NCBI RefSeq assembly: GCF_023716865.1
Contig: NZ_CP092417.1
Coordinates: forward strand, 6,364,001 to 6,428,000
Source: Endozoicomonas sp. SCSIO W0465
GTDB taxonomy: Bacteria > Pseudomonadota > Gammaproteobacteria > Pseudomonadales > Endozoicomonadaceae
Length of the DNA stretch: 64,000 bases
Direction: 5' to 3'
In this document: positions 47,874 through 56,362 of the stretch, piece by piece
Position numbering within the stretch: position 1 is the stretch's first letter
Layout: each line of letters starts with the position of its first letter
Notes under the pieces: model-generated
Seen by the model: only the letters and a program-made list of their open reading frames with translations
Told to the model about the DNA's origin: nothing
Database searches by the model: none
Translations under genes and position numbers: made by a program

Positions 47874-48401
47874 CTACTCGTAACGGATACTGCCCGCCTG
47901 TTCCAGCAAGGCTTGGGCCTCATCTTCGGCCTGCGTAATCCATTCACTGCACACCCGATTGCATGCTTGCTTCCAGCGATACACCGTCCGTTCACTTTTG
48001 CCGGTGATATCAAACCGCCCCTTTCGGGATCTCAATTGAGGATGCTGCAGTTCCACCATCAGCCAGAGCCTCAGCAACACCGGATTGCTGCGAATCGGTT
48101 TTGGCAGACGTTCATCACTGCGGAACCGGGACTGCATTCGCTGCCAGGCCATGAGCCGTTTCGGGTAATCATCACTGTAACGGATGATCAGGACATCGTG
48201 TAACTCCGGAGTCATTCCCTGATGCAACCGACTCTGCCAGAGACCGTCATGCCCCAGTCGTTCATCCCGGCTACTGGCCTCACTGCCTGAGACCGTTTTC
48301 CGATAACCAGAATTGATATCCCGATGCCAGCTGACGGAACTCATCATCAACTCCGGCGTCCCGAAGATGCGCAGCAGTGCCTGCTCCAGTGCCCGATACA
48401 T
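47874..48401 (-). CDS. Hypothetical phage protein with a helix-turn-helix-like segment
   Basis: 175 residues I do not recognise. LHDVLIIRYSDDYPKRLMAW and KSERTVYRWKQACNRVCSEWI look like sigma-region-4/antiterminator-type DNA-binding segments. It lies between the replication genes and the late genes, the usual place of a late regulator, so a Q-like role is possible. Confidence 0.6.
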   Translation of the reverse strand: MYRALEQALLRIFGTPELMMSSVSWHRDINSGYRKTVSGSEASSRDERLGHDGLWQSRLHQGMTPELHDVLIIRYSDDYPKRLMAWQRMQSRFRSDERLPKPIRSNPVLLRLWLMVELQHPQLRSRKGRFDITGKSERTVYRWKQACNRVCSEWITQAEDEAQALLEQAGSIRYE

Positions 48402-48481
48402 ATCCGTCCTCCTGTTGACTCACTTACCGGGGATAGGCTCACTTCCTGACGATTCGTTGTGATCGTTCACTTTCATCCCCA

Positions 48482-48655
48482 CTAATCGTTCTGAAAGTTG
48501 AAACGGCACTTTTTGGCTGACATCTGCTTCACAAACTCGTCCGCCTTGAGACTGCTGCTCCGCCATTCACCGTCCCAGTAATAGAGCTGGTTGTTCTTAC
48601 CCAGCTTGTAATAGGTGCCCATCCAAAAGCCACTGGCTCCCTTGGGTGGTTGCAT
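48482..48655 (-). CDS. Small phage protein (57 aa)
   Basis: A short gene read from the ATG at 48655: MQPPKGASGFWMGTYYKLGK, then NQLYYWDGEWRSSSLKADEF and a Lys/Phe-rich end (KKCRFNFQND). A GGGAGT site lies about 10 bp upstream. It fills an otherwise empty stretch of the leftward operon. Function unknown. Confidence 0.7.
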   Translation of the reverse strand: MQPPKGASGFWMGTYYKLGKNNQLYYWDGEWRSSSLKADEFVKQMSAKKCRFNFQND

Positions 48656-48675
48656 GGTTCATACTCCCTAATCCG

Positions 48676-48975
48676 CTAACCGACAAAACTCTGCCGGTAT
48701 AATTCCACATCACTTCGGGTCTGTCGCACCAGTTCTTCCTCCTGCCCATATCGCTGGACAAAGCGGCTGGCGTTCACATGAATGGCATCGTCGTAAAACC
48801 GGTGATGCCCAGGGCACAACGGCATGGTGTCAAAGTGGCTGGCCCTGCGTCCCATGCCCGTCCCCTGTCGCTGATGATGCACTTCCGCCGGGACACCCGC
48901 CAGACCATTAATCCGGCAGGCAATGCAGCCCAGTTGAGCCACCATCTGCAGATAGTCACGCTCGCTGCGGGTCAC
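48676..48975 (-). CDS. Ref/DUF968-like HNH-type nuclease
   Basis: 99 residues with the pattern LGCIACRINGL..AEVHHQ..GMGRRASHFDTMPLCPGHHRFYDDA, matching the recombination-enhancement (Ref) / DUF968 HNH-like nucleases of phages. P1 Ref cuts at RecA-made displacement loops. It overlaps the preceding gene by 20 bp. Confidence 0.8.
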   Translation of the reverse strand: MTRSERDYLQMVAQLGCIACRINGLAGVPAEVHHQRQGTGMGRRASHFDTMPLCPGHHRFYDDAIHVNASRFVQRYGQEEELVRQTRSDVELYRQSFVG

Positions 48976-49360
48976 AGGCCGTCTGCCATGCCTTGAGTTT
49001 ACGGGCCAGGTGGCGCCGGTTGATTTTCAGCACAAACGCGGCTTCGGTCAGCGTCATCTCACGACACAATGCCAGCACATCGTCTTTAAACTCCGCCGAA
49101 AATACCTTGTAGTAAAGAGCCCGGGTCGGGTACGCCCAGTAAAACTCATCCACCTCTGGCTGTGATTTGCCTGGCTTGCGCCTGCGGATCTGTCGTTCAC
49201 TGAGTTTGGGGTAGCTGCTGTTTTCCCCGGATTTCACGTAGAGGACAAACCGTCCACAGGCTGCCCGTTGCTGTTGGCAATACGAACGCCAGCCACAGTT
49301 CAGACAGGGGCAATTGTCCTCTTCCATCAGGGTTGCTTCAATCCGTGCTTGTGCCGCCAT
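48956..49360 (-). CDS. Hypothetical phage protein with N-terminal Cys cluster
   Basis: 134 residues. CPCLNCGWRSYCQQQRAACG could bind zinc or an iron-sulfur cluster; the C-terminal half has a helix-turn-helix-like segment (LTEAAFVLKINRRHLARKLK). Similar layouts occur in phage antiterminators; no firm assignment. Confidence 0.6.
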   Translation of the reverse strand: MAAQARIEATLMEEDNCPCLNCGWRSYCQQQRAACGRFVLYVKSGENSSYPKLSERQIRRRKPGKSQPEVDEFYWAYPTRALYYKVFSAEFKDDVLALCREMTLTEAAFVLKINRRHLARKLKAWQTACDPQRA

Positions 49361-49392
49361 CCTTCACACTTCCTCTTCCGAACCTCTGTCCA

Positions 49393-49893
49393 CTAATCAA
49401 AATTCACCAGCTGTTCAACCAGCCGGTCTACTCTCTCCCGACTCCAGCCCCGTTTGGGACTCAACACATACCGGAGAAACACATCCAGCACTGCGGAGTA
49501 GACTTTCTCAAACTCCATCTGCTCCATATTCCTGAAAGCAATACTCTTCGCCCGTACCCGCACCTTGCCATCGGGGTAGCCAATGACCTGATAGAAACCG
49601 GCCTGCACCAGAGCCCAATAGCGAAACTCGTCAAAATCCGGCAACGGCGTCACCCAGCAGTTGGAGCCAGCCATCTGCACCGGTGACTGCGGCAACCGCT
49701 CAAACTCGCCATAAGCGACACTGCACAGCTTCATAAACTTGCGGTGGAACCGGGCATTGCGAGCCTTACGGAACTCGGCACTGATCACCTGCCCCGGTTG
49801 CAGTTGGAGAATGAACGCCTCATCGTTGGCCGATACCGGCAACAGGATCGGTTGCGGCTGATAACTGCGCACCAGTTCCAGAGCAGCAGCCAT
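49393..49893 (-). CDS. DUF1367-family phage protein
   Basis: 166 residues with segments typical of DUF1367 proteins of lambdoid phages: ISAEFRKARNARFHRKFMKLCSVAYGEF, a CWVTPLPDFDEFRYWALVQAGFY core and RVRAKSIAFRNMEQMEFEKVYSAV. Members sit next to replication and Ref/NinG-type genes, as here. Biochemical role unknown. It overlaps the replication gene stop by 1 bp. Confidence 0.82.
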   Translation of the reverse strand: MAAALELVRSYQPQPILLPVSANDEAFILQLQPGQVISAEFRKARNARFHRKFMKLCSVAYGEFERLPQSPVQMAGSNCWVTPLPDFDEFRYWALVQAGFYQVIGYPDGKVRVRAKSIAFRNMEQMEFEKVYSAVLDVFLRYVLSPKRGWSRERVDRLVEQLVNFD

Positions 49894-50624
49894 CAGAACA
49901 TCCCCATCAGCTTGGCCCTGGCGCCCTGACCATCCAGCGGATCGATTCCCTGATCGTTCATGGTCTCCCGCTGCAACTGGTTCGAGTGGATCGCCGGATC
50001 AAACTGGTGCTCAATGGCTAGCTGATCTTCCAGTGGCAACCCCTGACATTCACGATTGACCAGTGCCTGATAGGCGACACCGAACTTCCGCTTCACCTCC
50101 CGGCACTCCTCCGCCGTACCGGCACTGCGCAGCTCATACCATCCGGCCGACCGGCCTGCCAGGTACACTGCCCGGTGGCTCCAGCCATGATGCGTGGGTT
50201 GACTGGCGTGTTCATTGGCTTCCCGCCAGGCGTTTGCCAGTGCTGGCAGTCCAAGCTCCTCCGGTAGTGGCTGGCACAACTTGCGAAACTCCGGTGCGGT
50301 GGGAGGCCATTTCCCGGCCAGTCGCACCCTGTTCAGTCCCAGCTCAAGCTGGGTTGGATGCAGGCCATCCAGTGTTTTCAACCACTCGCCATTGCGGTCA
50401 GCCAGACCGTATGCACTGGTCCACTTCTGCCCGAACAGGGCGGTCATCGTCGAAAACAGGTTCACCAGATCCTTCCGGCTCAACGTCGTAGATGGCTCCC
50501 TGGCCGTCGAAGGCTGCCTGTCCAGCGAAACGGCCTGATCCTTCGGGGTGGAGGATGTGGGCGTTGGCCTGTTCGACCTGTTCAACCAGGCTGAGTTTTC
50601 CAGAATGTCGCTGCCGCGCTTCAT
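49893..50624 (-). CDS. Phage replication protein P-like
   Basis: 243 residues; the central part LVNLFSTMTALFGQKWTSAYG and LAGKWPPTAPEFRKLC resembles the lambda P replication protein, which brings host DnaB helicase to the origin. The first 45 residues are low-complexity Ser/Thr/Pro and overlap the upstream replication gene by 226 bp, so the real start could be later. Confidence 0.7.
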   Translation of the reverse strand: MKRGSDILENSAWLNRSNRPTPTSSTPKDQAVSLDRQPSTAREPSTTLSRKDLVNLFSTMTALFGQKWTSAYGLADRNGEWLKTLDGLHPTQLELGLNRVRLAGKWPPTAPEFRKLCQPLPEELGLPALANAWREANEHASQPTHHGWSHRAVYLAGRSAGWYELRSAGTAEECREVKRKFGVAYQALVNRECQGLPLEDQLAIEHQFDPAIHSNQLQRETMNDQGIDPLDGQGARAKLMGMF

Positions 50625-51009
50625 AGTTCACCTTCCATGGATTGCTCACGTTATCGGGGTTGTTCAGGTAGGCCGTGGTGGTTTTCACGTACTGGGTACC
50701 CGTCACCTGGGTCTCATCGCAGTACCGGGCGTATTTCAGGAGGTTGGCCAACAGGCCTTCAGGGGTATTCCCTTCCCCGAGCCGTGTTTTGTAGTGACCA
50801 AAGGTTTTGGTTTTGTTGCCCTTGTCGCCTTCCCGTTTTGGATACTGGCTCCACCACTGTTCGAACGATTCTGAAAATCTTGCCTTGTCCGATTTGGATT
50901 TGGATTTGGAGGGGTGTCGTACCAGTCGTGCTCCCGACACTTGGTGGCACTTCCCCCGTCCTGGGGGTCGTGCGATCGTCAGATCGGACATATGTCTTGT
51001 AAAGACTTC
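50398..51009 (-). pseudogene. Phage replication initiator, C-terminal part (cut by IS66)
   Basis: Contains SESFEQWWSQYPKREGDKGNKTKTFGHYKTRL and VKTTTAYLNNPDNVSNPW, the C-terminal helicase-loader-binding domain of lambda O-like initiators. The N-terminal half lies across IS66 copy 2 at 52618-53142. After removing IS66 and one TSD the two halves are in different frames, so there is an extra frameshift in the linker or this is a separate short gene starting MSDLTIARPPG (50990). Confidence 0.7.
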
Positions 51010-52617
51010 GTAACTATTCAGCACTGAGCAAAGGCATATTACAGTAATTCCGAACAGCTCTATGAAGTGATTGATATATGTCCATTCCCTGTTTTCTGGC
51101 AGACGACAAATAGCTGCGAATCCGTGCAAACATAGAACCACCGTCTGCACTCCTGAAGCAGCCTGAGATTTTCTGCTTTAACTTGGCCATTCGAACATCC
51201 CGCTCACTGCCATTGTTATCGAAGGGAATGGTAAAATCTGACATGAAGCGCAGTGTCTCAGCCTTGAACTCAGTGAGTCGTTTGAAGAGATTGTAAGCTT
51301 TAGTATTCTTGACTTTCTTGCGCTTAAGCTCCTCTCGTTGCTTCTCCATATAGACGACTTCTTTCATTAGAGCCCGCTGAAGCAACCGGTCATAAATCTT
51401 CTCGATTCGTTCACAGACAACACTTGGCATCTGTAGCATACCTATGGTCTTAAAGCCCTTGCAGTAATGCCAGGAAAGCCTCAGTAGCTTCATCAATCGC
51501 AACGCCAGTTGATTGCTGTCCCTATCAACAACACCCAAAAGCTCCCTCAGGTGATGGGCATTGCAAAGTACGTGAGTTGCCGCATATGCAAAATAGGATT
51601 TCCAATGATCATGAACCAGAACGCCTGCAAATGTTAGCAGTATGCCCATCGTGTCCATGGCCTCACGACCTCGCTTTTCAGACAAGTAGTAGAGCGTCCA
51701 TTGTTCATCCCGCATAACGTGTAGCCAGTGCAAAGAGCCCTCGGCCCGCATACCCGTTTCATCGGCTCCGGCAACAGACGATTCCCGCAAGGCGTCACGA
51801 ATAACCTCTTCAGTAGAAGCCAGATTTTCAGAGGTTCTGGCCACAAAATTGGCGACAGTGCCTGCACTTACACTCATTTTATAGAGAGTATTAAAATACT
51901 CTGACACGCGCTTAAAAGGCAGGAAATGGTATTGGTTAAGATAGACGGCCATAGCCTGTGTGGCTGAGCCATATTGTGCGGCAGCGGTAACACCTTCCGG
52001 GAATTCAGCCTGATTCCGACAACCACAAGTGCAGATTTTTACTTCAGCTCTATGGGCCGTTACTTCAAATTCACCCGGTCTCCCTGGTTCAAACACCTGT
52101 CGTTCAATATATTTGACCGGCTCACTATCAAGAAGAGACGCCTGACATTTATTGCATTCTTTAACCGGAAGGTACTCAATATAGTCAGGGATATCGACCT
52201 GTTTAAGACAAGTGCCCTGATGCCCTTTCTTTCCACCGGCTTTATTACCAGAAGACTGTCTCAGACTTTTAGGATTGGGTTTTTCATCCGATGGATCGGT
52301 ACCTTTATCTGCGGAAAGGTCGTCAGAATGATCTGGAGAATTACTGTTTTTACAAGGTTTTTGATAACCATCAGACGATGGCGGCTTGCTGCTGTTTTGA
52401 CTGTTCTTGCCAACCTTTTCTTCCAATTCTCGACATCGCTCTTCCAGACAGGCAACTCTCATCCGCAGCTCTGCATTCTCTTTCAAGAGAATCTCAGCCG
52501 ACATAGTTGCGGGTAGTTCTGGAATCATGCTGGCGAATATTGTGGAAAAATGGTGCTTAAGAGGATGGTATAAAAATCAGAAAATTCCAGATTTATGTGG
52601 GGGTGCTGAACAGTTAC
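51010..52617 (-). mobile_element. IS66-family insertion sequence, copy 2, with 8-bp target duplication
   Basis: A 1608-bp element with the same ends as copy 1 and AAGACTTC on both sides (51002-51009 and 52618-52625). It splits the phage replication initiator gene. Same orientation as copy 1, so the two form direct repeats about 24.5 kb apart. Confidence 0.96.
51014..52528 (-). CDS. IS66-family transposase (copy 2)
   Basis: 504 residues, same as copy 1 except Ser for Tyr in ARTSENLAS. Coiled coil, zinc-binding region and DDE core are all present. Confidence 0.95.
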   Translation of the reverse strand: MIPELPATMSAEILLKENAELRMRVACLEERCRELEEKVGKNSQNSSKPPSSDGYQKPCKNSNSPDHSDDLSADKGTDPSDEKPNPKSLRQSSGNKAGGKKGHQGTCLKQVDIPDYIEYLPVKECNKCQASLLDSEPVKYIERQVFEPGRPGEFEVTAHRAEVKICTCGCRNQAEFPEGVTAAAQYGSATQAMAVYLNQYHFLPFKRVSEYFNTLYKMSVSAGTVANFVARTSENLASTEEVIRDALRESSVAGADETGMRAEGSLHWLHVMRDEQWTLYYLSEKRGREAMDTMGILLTFAGVLVHDHWKSYFAYAATHVLCNAHHLRELLGVVDRDSNQLALRLMKLLRLSWHYCKGFKTIGMLQMPSVVCERIEKIYDRLLQRALMKEVVYMEKQREELKRKKVKNTKAYNLFKRLTEFKAETLRFMSDFTIPFDNNGSERDVRMAKLKQKISGCFRSADGGSMFARIRSYLSSARKQGMDIYQSLHRAVRNYCNMPLLSAE

Positions 52618-53142
52618 AAGACTTCTATACTTCTCTTCTTCTCTATTTCTATACTTCTCTAGGCTAACTTCTTCCGAACGAATTTCTAACAACTGTCTAA
52701 CCTGTTCGGCCAGCTGCTTAACTTCTCTGCAAGCCTTGCCAGCACTGAGTTTATCCACCACTCGCTGAATCACTGGCACAGCTTCAGGCAGAATATCTGG
52801 CAGCCTTTCTGGCAGCTCAGTCAATGCACGTAATCGGGCGATAATCTGCTTCTGATTTACCGTTGGGTTATGATCCATGAACCGATGGATACACAGGTAG
52901 CTTCCCCGTTCGGAGAGCGTTAGAAAATTGTTAGATTCCAGTTCTGCCAATGTTTTATGAACCATTGCCAGATCCCAGCATAAGTCATCTGCCATATACC
53001 CTCTGGACAACTTGAAAATCCCGATCAAGTTGCCATGTCCAGTGGTCAACAGATACAGGGCCATCAGCTTGGCGCTGTCTGACAATGCCTGAATGTCATC
53101 ACTGATCCAGAAACGACTTTCGATCTTGCCAAAGGTTTTCAT
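52618..53142 (-). pseudogene. Phage replication initiator, N-terminal part (cut by IS66)
   Basis: From the ATG at 53142: MKTFGKIESRFWISDDIQALSDSAKLMALYLLTTGHG, a winged-helix replisome-organiser domain that binds the phage origin, then a helical linker. It is interrupted at KYRSL by IS66 copy 2. The ATG overlaps the upstream gene stop (ATGA type). Confidence 0.8.
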
Positions 53143-53441
53143 CGTCTGCCCTCCCTGGGAAAATAGCGATCAGCCTCATCAACATTGTGCTGGTTAGTAC
53201 GCATCCACTTATTGATAAAACTCACCACCCGGTGCCCCGGGCCGGGCTCACTCCATTGGTCCAGCATGTATCGGTAGGCTTTCAGCAACTGCGCGGCAAC
53301 ATCGACATCCGGACACTCCCAGCACAGCTTCTCATAGTGGTCAGCCGATAAGGTCTGGTTTGGCCGGTCACTCATTGGCCAGATAATGTCCTGCCAATGC
53401 TCGGGATGTTCAGGAATGTCCTGTTCCTCTGGGTCAATCAT
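53139..53441 (-). CDS. Hypothetical phage early protein
   Basis: 100 residues, acidic at the N-terminus (MIDPEEQDIPEHPEHWQDI), with a helical middle (CPDVDVAAQLLKAYRYMLDQW). First gene of the leftward replication operon, facing the repressor gene. Not recognised. Confidence 0.65.
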   Translation of the reverse strand: MIDPEEQDIPEHPEHWQDIIWPMSDRPNQTLSADHYEKLCWECPDVDVAAQLLKAYRYMLDQWSEPGPGHRVVSFINKWMRTNQHNVDEADRYFPREGRR

Positions 53442-53487
53442 GGTGTGCCTCCATTCAATCGTTATGACTCACGTTAAATTCCATTTT

Positions 53488-53514
53488 TAAATATAATTAC
53501 CCGAATTATATTTA
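53488..53514. promoter_or_regulatory. Perfect palindrome, probable repressor operator
   Basis: Perfect 11-bp arms TAAATATAATT and AATTATATTTA around the spacer ACCCG, between the divergent leftward replication operon (53441) and the repressor gene (53656). Position and symmetry suit an operator for the repressor; only one such perfect site is seen. Confidence 0.7.
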
Positions 53515-53655
53515 CTCACATAAACTTTAATCGCAAATAATTTCACCTATGTAGACTTAAGCAATGATTAGTCACACTATCCTCGAGGCCTGCCCATACA
53601 TTCATCGGTTATGTCGTGTTAAATTTTTTTACATCCATAAACAACCACTACGGAA

Positions 53656-54297
53656 ATGCATGTGACGATTCACTGGTCAGAACGAGCCCGACAGAAGGCA
53701 AGCGAACTCGGCATCCGGGATCTGGAGATTGCATCACGATCAGGCTGGAGTAAGTCCAGTGTCAGTCTGTGGATGAATGGTCAGCGCGAGCCCAAGCTGG
53801 AACAGAAAATGGCCGTGGCCGAAGTATTGGGCGTGAGCGTTCACTGGCTGGATACTGGCGAAGAAGCCCTGGAAGATCACAAACTGCCAGTGATCACCAT
53901 GGATGACATCGAAAAATTCTGGGCAGAAATTGAGGAGAAGGGGAAGGTATACCAGGAGACTTCCGGTATCCGCATTATCGAGTCCTGCAGCGAGAACAGC
54001 TTTCTGGTCATTATGGACAACGATACGATGATTGATCTGACCAATGCCGAGAAGAAGCATATTCCGGAAGGCAGTTCTGTACAAATTGATGTCGATACCA
54101 TGCCTCAATCCGGCGATATTCTTCTGGTTCAGCATAACAACCGAATGGTTCTGCGGGAGTGGAAACGCCTCAGCGCGACCGAGCACTACCTCAGGGTCAT
54201 CAACCGGCTCTACAGCAACCTGGATTTCACCCATGAGGGAGACATCATGGAGATTTTTAAAGGAACAGCGGTAGGCTATAGCCTGTCACTTCGTTAA
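53656..54297 (+). CDS. CI-like prophage repressor with altered S24 catalytic residues
   Basis: 213 residues: HTH_XRE domain (about 15-60: IRDLEIASRSGWSKSSVSLWMNGQREP) and a C-terminal S24 peptidase-like domain (about 115-210). In the family the self-cleavage nucleophile is Ser in GDSM and the base is Lys in a VKRL-type strand. Here the corresponding positions read NDTM (Thr) and VLREW (Arg). It probably still dimerises and represses but should not self-cleave in response to RecA. Confidence 0.85.
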   Translation: MHVTIHWSERARQKASELGIRDLEIASRSGWSKSSVSLWMNGQREPKLEQKMAVAEVLGVSVHWLDTGEEALEDHKLPVITMDDIEKFWAEIEEKGKVYQETSGIRIIESCSENSFLVIMDNDTMIDLTNAEKKHIPEGSSVQIDVDTMPQSGDILLVQHNNRMVLREWKRLSATEHYLRVINRLYSNLDFTHEGDIMEIFKGTAVGYSLSLR

Positions 54298-54632
54298 TGA
54301 CACCAGGTTTCCAGATAACCTCCACGGCCAGAAGTGCCGTGGTTTCCTTTAAACTGTTTGACCGTGATTAACCCGTCTCGAATCCCGATATGTAAACAAC
54401 AAATTTCCGAAACATAAACCGCTCAATCACACGAAAAGCCAATAATTAACTAACGAAATCCCCCATCCAGTCCTTCAGCCCTCCTATAGCCACTAAATTC
54501 AGTGACCATTTACATTATTTAGTCAACATCTATCAAAGGCATTCTCATTATAGATAAATATTATCTATTCCCTATTTGTAAATTACTATTCCTTGCGTGT
54601 AGATTAGATAATCAAATAATAAATCTGTGGGA
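54298..54632. other. AT-rich intergenic region right of the repressor
   Basis: About 335 bp: a terminator at its left edge, then AT-rich sequence (many TA steps, 54500-54630) up to MITE-A copy 2. No gene is visible. The rightward promoter for the recombination operon may lie here or in the MITE. Confidence 0.5.
54322..54350 (+). terminator. Terminator after the repressor gene
   Basis: Stem CCACGGC/GCCGTGG with a 7-nt loop followed by TTTCCTTT, 25 bp after the repressor stop codon. Confidence 0.8.
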
Positions 54633-54792
54633 GGCTCTTGTAGGATTTCAGACTGCTACTGGGTTGAACATTGCTGAAGCCCTTTATCTACAAAGGTTGT
54701 CAGCATATTGTCCGGTAATGTTGCTCAATCCTTGTTTTTCGTGACCTACAGTCAGTTTTCACTGTAGAGCAGTTCGTAATCAAAATAGAGCC
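54633..54792 (-). mobile_element. MITE-A, copy 2 (160 bp)
   Basis: By eye identical to the reverse complement of 36417-36576, including both ends. The flanks read TCTGTGGGA on the left and TCTGTGGA on the right: an 8-bp duplication with one extra G. It lies 14 bp before the first gene of the rightward prophage operon and may have changed its promoter. Confidence 0.95.
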
Positions 54793-54806
54793 TCTGTGGA
54801 ATATTA

Positions 54807-55139
54807 ATGGATGCTGTCACCCGTGATCTCAACCAGCATCTTCATGCCCTCGATGCCAGAGAAACCCTGGAAGAGTGTATCGAGACCGAACTGGAACGAA
54901 TCGAAACCGACTTTCAGCAGAGCCTGGAAACCAACGGCACCTTCCTGGTTAGAGGTATTGGTCTCATCACGGCCATCTCCCTGATCCAGTTTCTCATCTT
55001 AGAAGAATTTCACCCCATGCAGGGCTTTCGCTGGCTGGCTGTCAAACAGCTGGCCCATGACTGCAGTGACGAACACTCCCGCCTTTCCAGCTGGGACATC
55101 ATTAACTATGCGAGCAAGCGAGGTTATTGCCGTGGCTAA
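54807..55139 (+). CDS. Hypothetical phage early protein
   Basis: 110 residues: an acidic helical N-terminus (LNQHLHALDARETLEECIETELERIE) and a more hydrophobic middle (GIGLITAISLIQFLILEEF). Not recognised. It begins 14 bp after MITE-A copy 2 and overlaps the next gene. Confidence 0.6.
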   Translation: MDAVTRDLNQHLHALDARETLEECIETELERIETDFQQSLETNGTFLVRGIGLITAISLIQFLILEEFHPMQGFRWLAVKQLAHDCSDEHSRLSSWDIINYASKRGYCRG

Positions 55140-55506
55140 CCAACATGCGGTTCATGAAAACCGGCTGGCAGAACCGGTAATCACCGGCATCAGCGACTGG
55201 CTGAACATCAATCAATACACCTATGACTACAGCAAGGTCTGCCAGCTGAAAGACCGTATTGCCAAAAAGGTCTCACCGAGCATGACGGTCCTTCAGATCT
55301 ACCGGGTCATCCGGGACGAAATCGCCGCGTGGCGCAAAGACCCCAAAACCTGTGATGCGGTAATCGTCGATTTCCGCGCCTGGTGTGAACTGCACGACAC
55401 GTTATCCAAAGCACTGGAAAAAAGTTTCCGCATGGAAATTGCCGACCAGGTGCTCGCCGTCAGACACCGAATTCTCACCGATGAGGCCCGCCGCCATGCC
55501 CGCTAA
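55108..55506 (+). CDS. Hypothetical phage early protein
   Basis: About 132 residues from the ATG at 55108 (MRASEVIAVANQHAVHENRL; a frame start 17 codons earlier also exists). Helical, soluble, no known motif. It overlaps the genes on both sides (32 bp and 11 bp), so it is part of a compact operon with the annealing protein. Confidence 0.6.
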   Translation: MRASEVIAVANQHAVHENRLAEPVITGISDWLNINQYTYDYSKVCQLKDRIAKKVSPSMTVLQIYRVIRDEIAAWRKDPKTCDAVIVDFRAWCELHDTLSKALEKSFRMEIADQVLAVRHRILTDEARRHAR

Positions 55507-56362
55507 AAAGAAAGTGCAGGAGTGTATCACCCAGGAAACCCACCCAATTACGGTGCCGGACACCACCCCCGTTACTGAAATGGGTCAGCTGCTCAACCGC
55601 GTTCTGGAGAACGGCGCCAATATCGAAACCCTGGAACGGGTCATGAAACTCTACGAACATCGGCAGGAAAAGCTGGCAGAGCAGCAGTTCAACCACGCCT
55701 TTGCCGCTTTTCAAAAAGAACTGCCTGCGGTCAAAAAGAGCAAGACTGCCAGCTTCACCACCACCAAAGGCTACACCATGAAATACAGTTATGCCTCCAT
55801 GGATGATGTGGTGCAGGCAGTTCAACCGGTGCTGCACACAGTGGGTCTCAGCTACTGGTTTGAACAATCTCAGGAACAGGTAGCGGTACAAAAGGAGGTT
55901 GAACGACAACAAGGCCTCACAGAAATACGACCGGTGACCGTTAGCATGATCACCATCACCTGCCACCTGGGGCATGTATCCGGTCACGCCATCCACAATA
56001 CCGTCTCTGGTCCGGTGGACGCCAGCGGCAACAAAAACCAGATCCAGCAAATGTCCTCTGCGGTCACCTATCTGAAGCGGATCGCACTGGTCGGTATCCT
56101 TGGCGTGGCCTGCACCGATGACGATGTGGACGGCCATGCACCGGACGTACCGACGGAAAAGCCATCGGTTTACCCGGACGACGACTTCCAGCGCAACCTG
56201 CCGGACTGGACTGCCCGTATCGAGTCCGGCCGCAACACCGTGGAAGACATCATCATCAATGCCGAAAGCAGAGCCCCCCTTTCCCCCCAACAGGTTCAGC
56301 ACATCCAGGCTATCCAGCCACGTTCCATCCAACCACACTCCACCCAGGAGGCCAATAAATGA
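55496..56362 (+). CDS. ERF-family single-strand annealing protein
   Basis: 288 residues from the ATG at 55496. The ERF core (about 50-190) contains FAAFQKELPAVKKSKTASFTTTKGYTMKYSYASMDDVVQAVQP and SSAVTYLKRIALVGILGVA. It anneals complementary strands, the counterpart of lambda Beta. It overlaps the exonuclease gene by 4 bp, giving a Red-like recombination pair together with SSB. Confidence 0.92.
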   Translation: MPAKKKVQECITQETHPITVPDTTPVTEMGQLLNRVLENGANIETLERVMKLYEHRQEKLAEQQFNHAFAAFQKELPAVKKSKTASFTTTKGYTMKYSYASMDDVVQAVQPVLHTVGLSYWFEQSQEQVAVQKEVERQQGLTEIRPVTVSMITITCHLGHVSGHAIHNTVSGPVDASGNKNQIQQMSSAVTYLKRIALVGILGVACTDDDVDGHAPDVPTEKPSVYPDDDFQRNLPDWTARIESGRNTVEDIIINAESRAPLSPQQVQHIQAIQPRSIQPHSTQEANK

